Positions 37,053-48,769 of a DNA stretch of 64,000 bases are shown here, piece by piece. Source of the stretch: Monomorium pharaonis. Its lineage: Eukaryota; Arthropoda; Insecta; Hymenoptera; Formicidae. The notes under the pieces were generated by a model. That model was given only the letters and a program-made list of their open reading frames with translations. It made no database searches and was not told the DNA's origin. A program made the position numbers and the translations under genes. The stretch's first letter is position 1. The number at the start of each line of letters is the position of its first letter. The stretch covers positions 16,681,828 through 16,745,827 of the forward strand of contig NC_050476.1 of the NCBI RefSeq assembly GCF_013373865.1, given 5' to 3'.

Positions 37053-37576
37053 TATCTATCTCGCAGATATATTTATTTCGACCACCACTTACCGCTACAG
37101 CCATCTATTGGAAAACGACAGAAGCAAAGTTGTACACCTATAATACTAAATTTGAAGTGTTATGCATATTTATAGCAACGCGTTTCAATGCATGAAATAC
37201 ATTGCACCGTAACATTGCAGTAGTCTTATATTGTAATGTTTCTCAGGGCGGACATTTCAGCGTTGCCGCAAGCTTGCAGTAACATTGCAGAAACATTTCG
37301 CAACGTCCATGCAACATTACAATATTTCAATATAAGATTTCTGCAATGTTTTTGTAATCTTTTGGTGCTGTATGGGACGTTTTTACATTTCAGTATGGAA
37401 ACGTGTATTGCTACACGGTCAAATGTGTAAATTCATTATCTTTACGCAGCATAGTGTGTTATTGTTACACAGAGAATTGAATTACACACCCGTTTAAAAA
37501 TAATAATGCATAATAATGCAAAATAATGCATAAACGACGATGCATAATCATGCACGAATTTTGGCCGTGTACAATC

Positions 37577-37756
37577 GTGCATTATGATGTACAATCGTGC
37601 ATTACGATGTACAATCGTGCATTACAATGTACAATTGTGCATTGCGATGTACAACCGTGCATTGCGATGTACAATCGTGCATTGCGATGTACAATCGTGC
37701 ATTACGATGTACAATCGTGCATTACGATGTACAATCGTGCATTACGATGTATGATT
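37577..37756. repeat. Nine 20-bp direct repeats, subterminal
   Basis: Unit GTGCATTACGATGTACAATC with a few substitutions, nine in a row. The position, within 300 bp of the transposon end, suggests a transposase-binding array. Peptides read through it are artefacts. Confidence 0.9.
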
Positions 37757-38216
37757 ATACCATTGATAAAATTCATGCATAATTATGCATCACCGTTTAT
37801 GCATTATACATTATTATATTATACTGCAATAAAAATAATATAAACATGTTTTAGTCTTATCAAATATAAATATTACATTTTTAGGCAAAGTAAATACATA
37901 TATATTTTATACTTAATACACGTATATTTTTACACAAAGCATCCTATGCAACAGAAATTAATGTATAAACAAAAAATTATATATAGCATAAATTACATAA
38001 CAATTATTAAATTTCTTACCGCTACAACGATCTCTTATGAAATAAACACTGCTATCATTTGTTCTTAAGCATAAAAACAAAATATTGTAATTGCCATTTA
38101 CGTTACAAAGCAGATCATAAGATAGCTTTTTATAATAAAACAAAATTTTTTTATCACAATTGTGTAATAATGACAAATGAATAAAATAAAATAAATTGTC
38201 AAATTTTTTATCATAC

Positions 38217-38785
38217 GCTCAAAAGTATTTGCCCACTTTGTCTTTTTTAATTCAATGATGAAAATTTTAAAGAAAAATGAATTTCAATCTTCTTTTCTAA
38301 TTTCCTATTTAATAATAAAATGTTTAAAATAAAATGTTTAATAATAAAATGTTTAATTAAAAAATGTTTAATAATAATCTTCATGGCTTATTTACATTAA
38401 ACATGTACAGTGTCCCGAAATTTGCGAATAAAAATACTGATGTAGCAAAAAAGTTCTCGACAAAATTAAGTAAAATAATTATTTGTATTATTTTAAACAG
38501 TAATTTTTGAGATATAAGATTAAAATATCTAAAAAGTTACTGTTTGAAAAAATACATGCAAATAACTATTTTACTTAATTATTCGAGATTTTTGGTATAG
38601 TATTTTTATTTGCGAATTTCGGAACACCCTGTATATGTTTAATGTAATATTTTGAGCCATCAAGATTATTATTAACATCCAGATCATTAGGAGAGAAGAT
38701 TGAAATTCACTCTTCTTTAAAATTCTCATCATTGAATTAAAAAAGTTAAATAAGTATAGACAAATATTTTTAAGCGGTAGTGTAT
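38217..38785. mobile_element. MITE in MITE, downstream of the BEN gene
   Basis: Outer arms: CAATGATGAAAATTTTAAAG and AATTTCAATCTTCTT at the left, mirrored near 38,700-38,740. Inside, 38,405-38,633 is a second element with ACAGTGTCCCGAAATTTGCG and CGAATTTCGGAACACCCTGT ends. Confidence 0.8.
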
Positions 38786-38887
38786 ATATCTTTGAATGGA
38801 ATGTTTTGTGTGGAATAAAAATTGAAATAAATATTATTTTTTATTAAAAAAAAATGTCTTTAAAGATGCGAGTATAGAAGTCGCTTG

Positions 38888-41062
38888 TTATTTTTGTTCA
38901 GCTTTGTTAAGTTTCTCTGTCCTCCGCATTTCCCCCAACCGCTGGGACATTGCAGCAATAATAGTTTTTTTTTCTTGTGTCGGCCACTGTTTTGCAACTC
39001 CATGTTTTATAGAATAATCTGAAAGAGTAAATCAATTTTTGAAAATTGTTATTAATTCTTTGCTGTTGCAAATTATAATGCTTACCAATAATAGCATCTC
39101 GTGCGATAGGATCAAGGCAGTCGAATTTTTCTTCATATCGAGTCTTTCCTAGCGATCGAACAGATTGACCTGTTATCGTACACCGCAAAAGAGCTTCAGG
39201 CTTAAAAACGCCAGAAAGTAGTCGACGAGCTAGATGAGATGGTTTAAGTGACGATGCTATCGCTGACATAAGGACGCGTTTTTGGCAGTCTCACTCATTA
39301 ACAGCATCATCTATATATAGTTAATAGACCAAATATACCGAAAAAATAATTAATTAAAGCTTATTGGAAAAATATAATTTGTTTTACATTTTCAATTGTG
39401 CTATTCTAAGTTGTTGTTTTTATATTCTTTTTAAATTTTATTTCATCCTAGTATCCGCGTGTAAGAGATTAAAGTATTAAATAATACTTTTTGGTGTTTT
39501 TGAATTTAATTAAATGTAGTTATAAATAAGGTTTTTTTTATCGATTTAAAACTGTAATCAAAATTCTACTTCAATTAACTATATTTATTCGTCGGAGAAA
39601 CTTAGATGAGATATAAAATAAAAATAAGAAATTGATTAATTATAATAATTGAATTAACCTTATCGTCTGGGCAATTTTTTCCAAATAATTGATCGGTACT
39701 ATCATCCGGCAATACAAACATATCATTTTCTTTGTCAGCCTCATCCTTATTGTTGTCGCTAGTACTATTATCGTTGTTGTTAGATTTTGTAGCAATGTCA
39801 TGCTGTAATTGTATCGACGAATTTGTGTCGTCACCAGAAGTATCTGTACATTAATATACAAATTATAAATATACAAATACAGTTACAAATTAATATAATA
39901 TTGAATTCATTATATTAATTTGTTAATTAAAATATGATTTGAAAAACAAAAAAATGGAATAAAAATTAACGCTAATAATCATAAGAAATATTTTCACGTT
40001 TCAAAAAAAAAGTGTTATATACCAATATCATCCTCTAACGATTTTGATGACTTGTCCAATGCTATTTGCAGTAGTCGTTTGAGTTCTTCTTTGGTAGGAC
40101 TGCCTTCCCTTTTTTTTGTGACATTCAATGTATTTAAAGCCCTAATGTCAGCTTTCTTTGTAGCTGAGTACTGGGTCTACATAATTCGACAAAATTTACG
40201 TCAACGTATAAACGTATAATATTTCGTTTTAAAAACAATTAATATTCAATATTTTTTACCTTTCTTGTTTCGGTATTTTCTTCATCAGTGCTCGTATCAG
40301 ACGACAACGATAGCTGTGCATGTACATCGTTTTGAGCCTTATATTTATGATTAAAAGTTGTCTGCACTTGCCTCTGATGTGCTATACTATTTTTTTTTAC
40401 ATCTATCTTTTTCCCCTATAGACAAATAATTTTGAATTTAGTTTACAACATACTAAAAAATCAATTAAATTGTATAAAAAATCAAAATTATAGGTACATA
40501 TTAAAAGAATGTTATAAAATAAATAAATAAATGTTATGTAATTAATACCTTTACATTTCTTTTTGTACCAGACTTTTTGATTTGATCGTCCTTTGAAGAA
40601 TTTTTCTTTTTTTGGCTCAGTGCAGGTTCATCACTTTGCTGTACGTCACTATCACAATTATCATCTGGACTATTTGATGCCTCTCGTTTTCGATTAGTTT
40701 TTCTCAGTTTTTGACGTTTATTTAACTTCTGAAATTCTTCTTCTATGGATGATACGTTATCTGTGAAATAAAATAAATATACTTTTATACTTCACTACAG
40801 CACGTAGTGAATTTGTCATTTTTGCATATAACCTCTATATGGACTTATCTAATATTTGTTAACCTATAAATACAGAAATAATATAATCATAAATACTAAA
40901 AATTCGCTTACCAGATCGCATAATAACAACTCCCTGGTATGATTTTTGATTGTAAAAAAATGTGACTGCATCTCCTTTCTTTACACTTTCGTAATCACAA
41001 ATCACCGCGTTATCATTCACTAGGCAATAAGAACCATCGTTCTTACAATTAATAATAAACAT
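38888..41062 (-). CDS. BEN-domain protein carried by the transposon
   Basis: Exons by GT/AG and phase: 41,062-40,912 (MFIINCKNDGSYCLVNDNAV), 40,760-40,549 (basic, RKTNRKREASNSPDDN), 40,415-40,260, 40,176-40,023, 39,843-39,659 (acidic), 39,310-39,086, 39,018-38,888. The last two encode a BEN domain: HLARRLLSGVFKPEALLRC, then LDPIARDAII, then HGVAKQWPTQEKKTIIAAM. BEN domains bind DNA or proteins in chromatin repressors. The phase between exon 5 (ends phase 0) and exon 6 (needs phase 1) does not match. A TGA at 39,297-39,295 also lies in the BEN frame, before VLMSAIASS. An exon is missing or the gene is damaged there. It is divergent from the transposase with 484 bp between the two starts. Confidence 0.7.
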
Positions 41063-41546
41063 GATGTGCACAGTAAAAATCTGTGGCACTAATAACAGAA
41101 TCAACAAAATTAGGGATGCCGAGATAACACGCGTGAAACAAAGACCGGCTACGTCTATCCATACGTATGATACGTTCTCCTCTGCGCATGCATTATATAC
41201 ATATATATATATGTATATATATATATGCATGCGAGTGTATGGCTGCGTTCGCTTTGGCACTCGCAGCGCTCGTAAGAGTATCATTTGTTTTTGTTTAATA
41301 TTTAATAAACAACAAGGTTGAAATAATGCTTCAAGCGCTATAAGCACCAAAGCAAATACTAATTTAGTATTAAGACAGAAAGCAAGACGGTGATTGGCCA
41401 GGTTTGCTTGAGTCTGCTCCGAGTAAACCCAGATCGGACGAACAGGCCGTTCGTGTTGAACAAATGTACAGATAAAACTTTTAAAAAGATTCGCTTTTGA
41501 TTTTCAATCGACTGTGCCAAGTATATTTTTAGTGACAAATAATAAC
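41063..41546. promoter_or_regulatory. Divergent intergenic promoter region
   Basis: Lies between the two ATGs of the BEN and transposase genes. It includes an (AT)n/GTATAC palindromic patch at 41,195-41,230 and a less AT-rich stretch at 41,390-41,460. It presumably drives both genes; no defined core motif was identified. Confidence 0.4.
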
Positions 41547-44380
41547 ATGTCTGATAAAAGAAAAAAAGATTCCCCCTCTTTTACAAGAGGAAAATATAAA
41601 ACTTACATCAAGGATAAAAACCTTCAGGTAATTAAATTACAGTTTTATAAATATCTATATAAATTGAAAAAGATTTTCATGTTTATTAATGCTTGCATGG
41701 ACAAATAGTTGATCAAATATTTTGCTCGCCTACAAACATTATGTTACTAAATATGTTAAACTTGTAATCATAATTAAGTTACTATTGCCAAATAGTTTTT
41801 ATTTTGTTTTTTAAATATAAATTATTCCTAATATATATTTGTTCTCTAGATACCAGTAAGGACCCTCTCAAGGTGGAAACAAAAAGAAAATAATATTTCT
41901 TATGTTGATTTAGATGCAACAGAAAACAAAAATGTTCAAGGTATACATAATAAATATAAATAAATATAGATAAAAACAGATTATAAAAATATTTAAATAA
42001 TGATAATTGATTTAATTTTACCCCAGAAACATTTAATAGCAATATGAACTCGTATCAATACAACGCATCGAATCAATACAACGATGACAAGCCAACTGCT
42101 AGTAAAATCAGTGATCCATCAGATAGCAATGAGTCAAAATTTTACGACGCTCGAAATGATAGAATAAATGATGATGACGATTATGCAGCGAAAGAAAATG
42201 AAATTGACTCCGACGATGATGAACAACAAGACAATCAAAGTATGCTATTATACGAAAAAAGTACTAAAAGCACTGATGAAAGTGTTTTATTACTCTTGCA
42301 ATTATTTCTCGACAACAAAATGACAAAAACATGCTTAAAAAATACGCTCAAAATAATTTGCGACTTGTTACCGACGCCTAATAATATGCCGAGAACAATA
42401 TTTAAACTATTTAAATACGTAGAAAGTCAAGCCCCTGTACGTGACGTCATCAAACATTTTTATTGCAAATCGTGTCATTTTTATTATGGCGATAAAAATA
42501 AATCGGTCCGCGAGTGTCAAATATGTTCATCAACTGAACATAATGGTATTTTTTACGAGTTGGATATAATCGATCAACTAAAGTATTTATTTGAGCATGC
42601 ACATCTCAGTAAATTGATTAAGCCACCGGTGGCTGTTAATTCCAATATTATAAGCGATGTAACTGATGGATCGGAATATATTCGAGTCAACTACTTGGAA
42701 AGGGAAGGAGGAAGAGGACCGTTTGATTTGACTCTAATTATGAATACAGATGGAATATCCCTTATGAAAAGTTCAAAAGCCAGCTTTTGGCCATTGATGT
42801 TCACAATCGCTGAATTACCACCATATATAAGGAACTCATTTATCGTGATCTTTGGGCTATGGTACGATAACTGCAAACCAACAATGAACACTTTTCTGCA
42901 TCCCTTTAGCATAAAACTTCAAAAATGTTTTGAACACGGTGTTACTTGGATTCACCCAGAAAATAATGAAACATTTATATCAAAAGTTGTTGCTCCAATA
43001 ATAATAGCTGATGCTCCGGCTAGAGCACAAATTCTTAATCAAGTTAATTTTAATGGTCGCTACGGTTGTAACATTTGTGAAATTAAAAGTAAAAAATCGA
43101 ATAGTTTACATAATTCAAAAAGGCGCACCCGTATATATCCTTTTGAAAATATTTTATGTTTAAGAACAGATGCTAGAATGAAAAGTCAAGGCAAAAAAGC
43201 TGTTGTTGAGAACAAAAGTATTCGTGGTATGAAAGGATTAACTATTATGGCATCTTTTCCTTTTGTAAATTTAGCGACATGCACTTTACCCGAATACATG
43301 CACTCAGTTCTCCTTGGGATTGTCAAACAATTAACAATTTTATTTTGCACTAAAAGTGGAGAATGGTCCTTGAAAAACTTTTTAAAAGAAATTGATTCCT
43401 TTTTATTGGATGTATGTCCTCCTAACAACATTAAACGATTACCTAGATCTTTAGCCAATCATTTAAAGTTTTACAAAGCCTCTGAATTTTATAATTGGTT
43501 ATTGTATTACTCAGTTCCAGCCATGACTAATTTTTTACCAGAAAAATACTTTCAACACTGGATGCTTCTTGTCATCTCTGTATTTACGTTATTGCAAAAA
43601 GATATTAAACTATCAGAAATTGATGAAACTGAAATCTTGTTGCGATTATTTGTACGAGATATCGAGATTCTATATGGCGATAAGCAATTAACGTACAATG
43701 CACATCAACTTTTACACCTCGGATTGTGCGTGAGACGTTGGGGTCCTTTATGGGCGACTTCAGCTTTTGCATTCGAAAATTTTAATGGTTTTCTTGCAAG
43801 TATTGTTCATGGTACAAACAATGTAGGTCAAGAAGTAATAAATAATTTAGCAATTGCTCAAGGAATGAAAGTTTTGCAAAATAAAGTTGACAATAAATCA
43901 AAAAATGCTACTTTATCTGACGAAGTAGTTGGTAAATGTATGCGTGTGATGCTCAGTGAAACTGAGTGTGGATTATTGAAAAATTATAATATCAATATTT
44001 TTGAGCTACAGACATTTGCTAAAGCTAAAATTTTTAATGAAATCTTTACCTCAGAAATGTATAATTTCCAAACCAAAAGAAATAATTACAATGTAGAAGT
44101 TAATTTCAAAGATAAATCAAGACTATATGGTTCGATAAGATTTTATTTTTATGTTTTAAATGAGCTACATTTTATTCTGCGTCTTTTTTCTGTTAAACAC
44201 AGTGATATGTTTTACCACTTTGAAACTTTGAAAATAGTAAAACATATTTTACCGATACAAGAATCAAGAAATGAATTTATTGTTATTAAAATCTCAGATA
44301 TTATGTCTTTACATCAATTAGTGAAAGTATCAAATTATGTTTGTAAGAGCCCAAATTTAATAAAAACAGCTATGTTATGA
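41547..44380 (+). CDS. EnSpm/CACTA-like transposase (Tnp2/DUF4218-like), 841 codons
   Basis: Exons 41,547-41,627, 41,850-41,940 and 42,027-44,380; phases agree and the frame is open throughout. The N-terminus is basic (MSDKRKKDSPSFTRGK; TLSRWKQKE), then acidic (about 95-125). A CKSC...CQIC zinc-binding pair lies near 204-224. The transposase core shows NTDG (about 297-300, likely first catalytic Asp), ADAPAR (385-390), GCNIC (404-408) and EYMHSVLLG (480-488), the order seen in Tnp2-type proteins. A DUF4218-like part follows (HQLLHL, about 617; FAFENFNG, about 640). It would cut and rejoin the element ends. Relation to CACTA is from motif order; the catalytic triad is not proven. Confidence 0.82.
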
Positions 44381-45070
44381 TTGTATGATGTATATTATAT
44401 GCTCATATTATATGTATAATAATAAACCATGCATAAAAATATATATTTTTCGTTTACTTTACACTTTTATTATGACGTATAATAATTATTAACCTTATTT
44501 ATATTTAAGTATATGCAAGTTTATGTAATCGCACGCGCACGTGTGTGTGTGTGTGTGATTTTTTTATGCGCTATTATAACTATATTCAATTATACATAAC
44601 TTAATATGCACTCATGTATGATTGTGCATTATTATGCACTGTTAATTTTCAACAAATAATAATTATGCGTAACTTAACATGCAATCATGCATGATTATGC
44701 ACTTTTAATTGTCAACAAACAATTATATATATATAATATATTATTATTACTTGTTGACAATTAATCATGCATAATAATGCACGATCATGCATGATTGCAC
44801 GTTAAGTTATGTATAAATGAATATAGTTATGCGTAATGATGCATAATAACCTTTGCACTTCGTGTTAGCATTAACAGATCATACATCATTATATATGATA
44901 CCATGAACAGTTAAGCATGATCATGTATTTCTACGTTATGGAACCATAGTAATCATGTATAGCGATGCATAAACATACATAATTATGTGTACAACTATAT
45001 ATAAATATATATGATTATGCTTTATTACATATTATTATGTATTATAATGCATAATTCATTTTTAGACGGG
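44381..45070. repeat. Right subterminal region of the 7.6 kb transposon
   Basis: Alternating CATGCATGATTATGCA-type motifs in both orientations, including a fold-back centred near 44,730 (ATTGTTTGTTGACAATT arms). A short (GT)n lies at 44,540-44,558. No gene. Confidence 0.7.
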
Positions 45071-45120
45071 CACATAAATGTGTAATTTTACACACTTACA
45101 CACTTATATTACACACTTCC

Positions 45121-45911
45121 CACTAAACATGAAACATACATGAAATATTTCAAATTGTCTCAAACAGGTATCAAAAGATACATTCTACTTGTATGTTTAT
45201 GAGATAATTCATTAACATTTTTATAGAAACATTTTATAATTGCTTATATCGTAAACGTTTCAAAAGTAATGTTACAATTTTAGTACATATTTTAAACGTT
45301 TTACAGTTGCGATATACAATATGTTAATTTTGATACATTTATTTTACTTTTATTTTGTAGATATTACTAAAACATAATTTCGAAATATTTAAAATATGTG
45401 CCACTTGCGCATATGCATCCCAGGTAGCACATGTTTGTTTTATAAACGTTTTCTAAACGTATCCAATGTTTTTTAACCATCAAGCATCAATAAGAAACGT
45501 CTCAACGGAAACGTTTTTAAAACCATAGTTTAAGAAATGTATTTTTCACATTTTTATAAATAGAATAAAAATTAATTTTTCAATTAAAAATTATATATAT
45601 ATATTTATATATATAGAAAAAGAAAAGATAATAATATGGCTACCCAGTTGCGCACGTGTATGTGTATAAAACATTTTTGAAATAAATATGTGCAATAAAT
45701 CAATTCAATCTTATATCGTCTCAGTAGCCGCGCTGTAGTTCGCGGACCGCCACTAGGGGACGACGCATACGGCACCTTTTTTGTAATGCAATTTACACTC
45801 CAAAGGCTACATAAGCAGACCACACACAATGACACAAAACGGATCAATCTATGCTATTGTAATGAGCTCTCGGGGCCTATATTTTTTATTGCATTTTGAA
45901 GACATACATAT
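45121..45911. other. No gene established
   Basis: AT-rich with CATGAAAC/GTTTCA-type repeats near 45,130-45,540. A small minus-strand ORF (45,847-45,605) with a hydrophobic start is unsupported. Confidence 0.4.
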
Positions 45912-46456
45912 CCCAGTGAACACATTTAATAGCGGCAATATAACATGGAAGTTACATGTAATTTAACATTGTTATTCTTGTGATATGTAGATGCTATATG
46001 ACATGGAAATAACCTGTTACGTAATATTTGTTATACGCAAGTGACATAGCTGTTATACATCGTTTTGGCGTTACAGTTATTCAACAAAAATTGTATAATC
46101 GTAACATAACACGTTCGTATCAATGTTATTACGGAACGATGCGTCGTAGTTGACTCAGAAATCAGACAACATTATAACATCCTGAATGACAGATCTATTT
46201 GATAATAAAAAAAATTATTATAAAGATAATGTTTTCAAAAATAACGGTTTGTCTACAATTACTGCACACAAAAAATGCACAAAATCTAAATTCATCATGT
46301 GTTAAACAAAAACAGAATAATAAATGTATACTATTCAATTTTTCTTAGAATTATCTATATAGTTAACCATCTAATTAATCATTAGAACACTTCAAAGATT
46401 AGTGCTAAATAGATCGCAATTTCCATCAAATTATTGAGGTTATGGAAAAAGATAAA

Positions 46457-46800
46457 TTTAACAATGAAATTAATAAGTAAATAAATTAATGCTATTTATT
46501 TTTAATGTTTTGCAAAATTTAATTGCTTTTATAAAAAATAATAGTTGCGTCAGTTTATAACATATAGGTATATGTAGATGCAATAACAAGTACCCATATC
46601 GATGAGTCAAATTGGCGTAGCAGGTAGAGTACAAGGTTCGTCATCCTAAGGTCCCGGGTTCAAGCCTAGCAGCGGCAAGTAAGAATAAAATAAAAAATAA
46701 CAATTTAAATTTAATTAATTAATAAAAATTTATTCTAAATTTAGTATGTGCTGTTGATAAAAATAATTTAGAAAAAATGAAATTTTTATTTTATTTTTTT
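46457..46800 (+). repeat. Interspersed tRNA-like repeat, copy 2 (uninterrupted)
   Basis: Matches 13,429-14,055 without its two MITEs. The A-box TGGCGTAGCAGG (46,613 area) and B-box GGTTCAAGCCT are better preserved than in copy 1. Confidence 0.8.
46596..46680 (+). other. tRNA-like pol III promoter module, copy 2
   Basis: The A-box to B-box spacing of about 45 bp and the motif CCCGGGTTCAAGCC resemble a tRNA gene. The cloverleaf is imperfect, so it is probably a tRNA-derived SINE head. Confidence 0.6.
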
Positions 46801-46969
46801 TTCTTTGTAACTGTTGTGTGACGGTTAGATAACATGTAATTATAACATGTTATATTGCTGAGTCGGAAATTGTAACTTACATGTAAGTTACGTGTAATTT
46901 CAGAGTAACGTAACCTGTTATATTCGGTTACATTGCTGTTACACTGCTACTATATTACTGTGTTCACTG

Positions 46970-46973
<4 letters not shown>

Positions 46974-47007
<34 letters not shown>
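46974..47007. repeat. (TA)n microsatellite
   Basis: Uninterrupted TA run just outside the CCCAGTGAACACA element. Confidence 0.9.
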
Positions 47008-47017
<10 letters not shown>

Positions 47018-47205
47018 AAAAAGTGCAAAGAGAAATGTGATATTTGTGGCAAAAAGTTTTTCTTGAGAAAAGAAAACGCGCGCGCGCGTGAATGCATTAT
47101 TTTATTGAATCTGTGAAAACATAAATTTTATAAAATAAAGGAAAAAATCAATCTAATCGGAACTATCAAAATGAATCTCATAGATATTTATGATATCGCT
47201 ATAAA

Positions 47206-47708
47206 TACACTGGCGTAAAAAAAAAACGAAACAAAATTTTTAACCGATTTTTAGGCAATTTTCAAAGTAATGCAACTTTGCGAAAAATCATCCAAATTAC
47301 ATGAACTTTTTTTTAAATTAAAGGGCAAAGACTCTACTTTGAGAATCCCTACGCGAAAGTTTGATTTGTTAAGTGCGAATCTTTTGTACGCATAAAAACC
47401 AAACATGTGTTTTTTAATTGAAAAAAGTAAAAGTTTGTTATCATTTTGCACAAGTTTTTCGTTAAAATCTTGCTAATATTAATTCAGATTCTTAAAGTTA
47501 ATTCTTTTCTAAGCAATTTAAAAAAAAAAATACATGTCGATACGATGTTTTTTGTTGATTGCACGCAAGTTTGAAATTTGTACTGCATTTTAAGGTATTT
47601 TAGCAAATAAATACGGTATTTTTTTAATATCATGAATTTTGAGTATTAATATGATATTGCACATTGATTGTATTCGTGTTAAACTCAATCATACCGCTGT
47701 CATCAAAG
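47206..47708. repeat. 500 bp ACACTGGCG repeat, copy 2
   Basis: Colinear with 20,378-20,880 (ACACTGGCG(C/T)AAA, then CAAAGACTCTACTTTGAGAA, then GAAAGTTTGATTTGTTAAG). The match stops after CATCAAAGT, where the retroelement-associated sequence starts. Confidence 0.85.
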
Positions 47709-47911
47709 TGACCTGATCTGCACCACGTGGAGAATGACGATCGGATTTTGTACATCATGTGGCCCTGAAAAGGCTGATTTTTTAAAATAAAATTTAAACT
47801 TTTATTTTTTATGTATGAATATGTGTATATGTATGTTTACGTGTATGTGTGCGTTTATGAGTATAGATGAATGTGATCTTCTGTTGAATGCACGTCGCAC
47901 GTCGCAAATTT

Positions 47912-47922
47912 TGGCGCCCAAC
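47912..47922 (+). other. Primer binding site of the gypsy element
   Basis: TGGCGCCCAAC is the common gypsy/retrovirus PBS complementary to a tRNA 3' end (Lys type). It lies 847 bp upstream of the gag ATG. No clear LTR copy is seen upstream. Confidence 0.7.
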
Positions 47923-48769
47923 GTGGGGCCCACGCCGCCGTTACCGTAAAATAATTAAGTGGAGAATCGGAGAGCAAGCAGTCGTAGATGAAAAATAATA
48001 TTATCGAACATTTCGTATTGCCATCTCCTTGTGTGTAACCTTCCTATCTTTGACTTTCGTGCTGTCTATTGTTTTGATTCCGACTGACGACTCTGAGTTA
48101 CCGCGACCTTGGAATTCCGGTGCCTACCGTACGCACGCTTGGTTTACTGTGTGCGCCTTGCTACCGCCTGCGTGATATTCACCTTCGTTTTACAAAAATT
48201 TTTGTGTACTGCATGTGGGAAATTTGTTACCGCTTACGTAAAAGTTAAGTTGAGTTTTCGAAAAATTAGTGATACCGCAAACCGCTGTATGTTAAGCGCG
48301 GAGAATAATTACGCAGCGGCGAATTATTGCCAGGGGAATATTAAGAATTTTTTTTTGGTGTATTACTTTGAGATATCGTAACGGATAATTAAGTATTATT
48401 GTTCGTTGCCCTTGGAAATTGTTTTCTCGCCGAAGGTGAGCGTTCGCGTTGATTTGGTGTATGCGATGTTGGGAAAGATTTGCGTTAGTGATTCGGCTTT
48501 CATTTCTCGCGACCTCCGTTTTGTTTTCGTTCGTGCGTTCTCGATACATTCCGTCAGTCTATTGTCTGTGCGCTCGTATTTACATTTCGGGTGACTCGAG
48601 ATTCCGTTCCCTTTGTGTCTCGACTGCGATAATCGAATCGTCCTTTGTAGCGAGTTGAGACCTTATAAGTTACCGAACTTAGGCTTTATTTTTCGCGCGC
48701 TTGGGGTTACCGCTGTTCGATCGATACCGCTTTTTCTTCGTGGAGGATACCGTTTGGGGGGGGGGAGCA
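47923..48769 (+). other. Untranslated leader of the retroelement
   Basis: About 850 bp without a long ORF before gag, ending in GGGGGGGGGAGCA just ahead of the start codon. Rich in TACCG. Confidence 0.55.

Larger units (their letters stand above)
35795..37138 (-). mobile_element. Internally deleted mariner with pogo insertion
   Basis: AGTGTACAACTTTGCTTC at the left and GAAGCAAAGTTGTACACC at the right are inverted and flanked by TA (35,793-35,794; 37,139-37,140). Copy 1 of the host element shows the uninterrupted CTATTAATTTT. Confidence 0.9.
34973..37376. mobile_element. CCC[AG]TACAGCAC TIR element, copy 2, split by mariner
   Basis: CCCATACAGCACAGAAGC to GGTGCTGTATGGG. Without the mariner insertion it is about 1.06 kb and aligns with copy 1. 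It lies only 32 bp from copy 1 and contains an (AT)n run near 35,608-35,640. Confidence 0.88.
37489..45070. mobile_element. 7.6 kb EnSpm/CACTA-like DNA transposon with BEN gene
   Basis: CCCGTTTAAAAATAATAATG at the left faces CCCGTCTAAAAATGAATTAT read from the right end. CACA flanks both sides, so the duplication is 2-4 bp. TGCATAATNATGCA-type motifs are repeated through 37,500-37,800 and 44,590-45,060, as expected of subterminal transposase sites. Inside are divergent BEN-domain and transposase genes. Confidence 0.8.
45912..46971. mobile_element. MITE, CCCAGTGAACACA family, with tRNA-like repeat inside
   Basis: CCCAGTGAACACA at the left and TGTGTTCACTGGG at the right, with GTTACATGTAA-type inner arms. 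The block 46,457-46,800 is an insertion of the tRNA-like repeat. Related to 34,225-34,398. Confidence 0.8.

Noticed and set aside
37526..37843. Periodic Cys/Tyr-rich ORF (CTIVHYDVQS repeats)
   Set aside because: Translation of the 20-bp subterminal DNA repeats; no codon-level conservation.
38907..39269. Single 120-codon ORF as the BEN exon
   Set aside because: It reads through an intron; GT at 39,085-39,084 and AG at 39,020-39,019 give a better BEN C-terminus in another frame.
45605..45847. 80-codon minus ORF with hydrophobic N-terminus (MIRFVSLCVVCLCSLW)
   Set aside because: Could be a small secreted protein, but there is no cysteine framework, splice support or homologue I recognise, and it lies in repeat-rich sequence.
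46596..46680. Functional tRNA gene
   Set aside because: A and B boxes are present, but stems mismatch and no clear anticodon loop can be drawn; a diverged second copy implies a repeat.
47709..47911. Complete 5' LTR of the gypsy element
   Set aside because: Only about 200 bp between the older repeat and the PBS, and no matching 3' copy in the window; kept only as a possible remnant.
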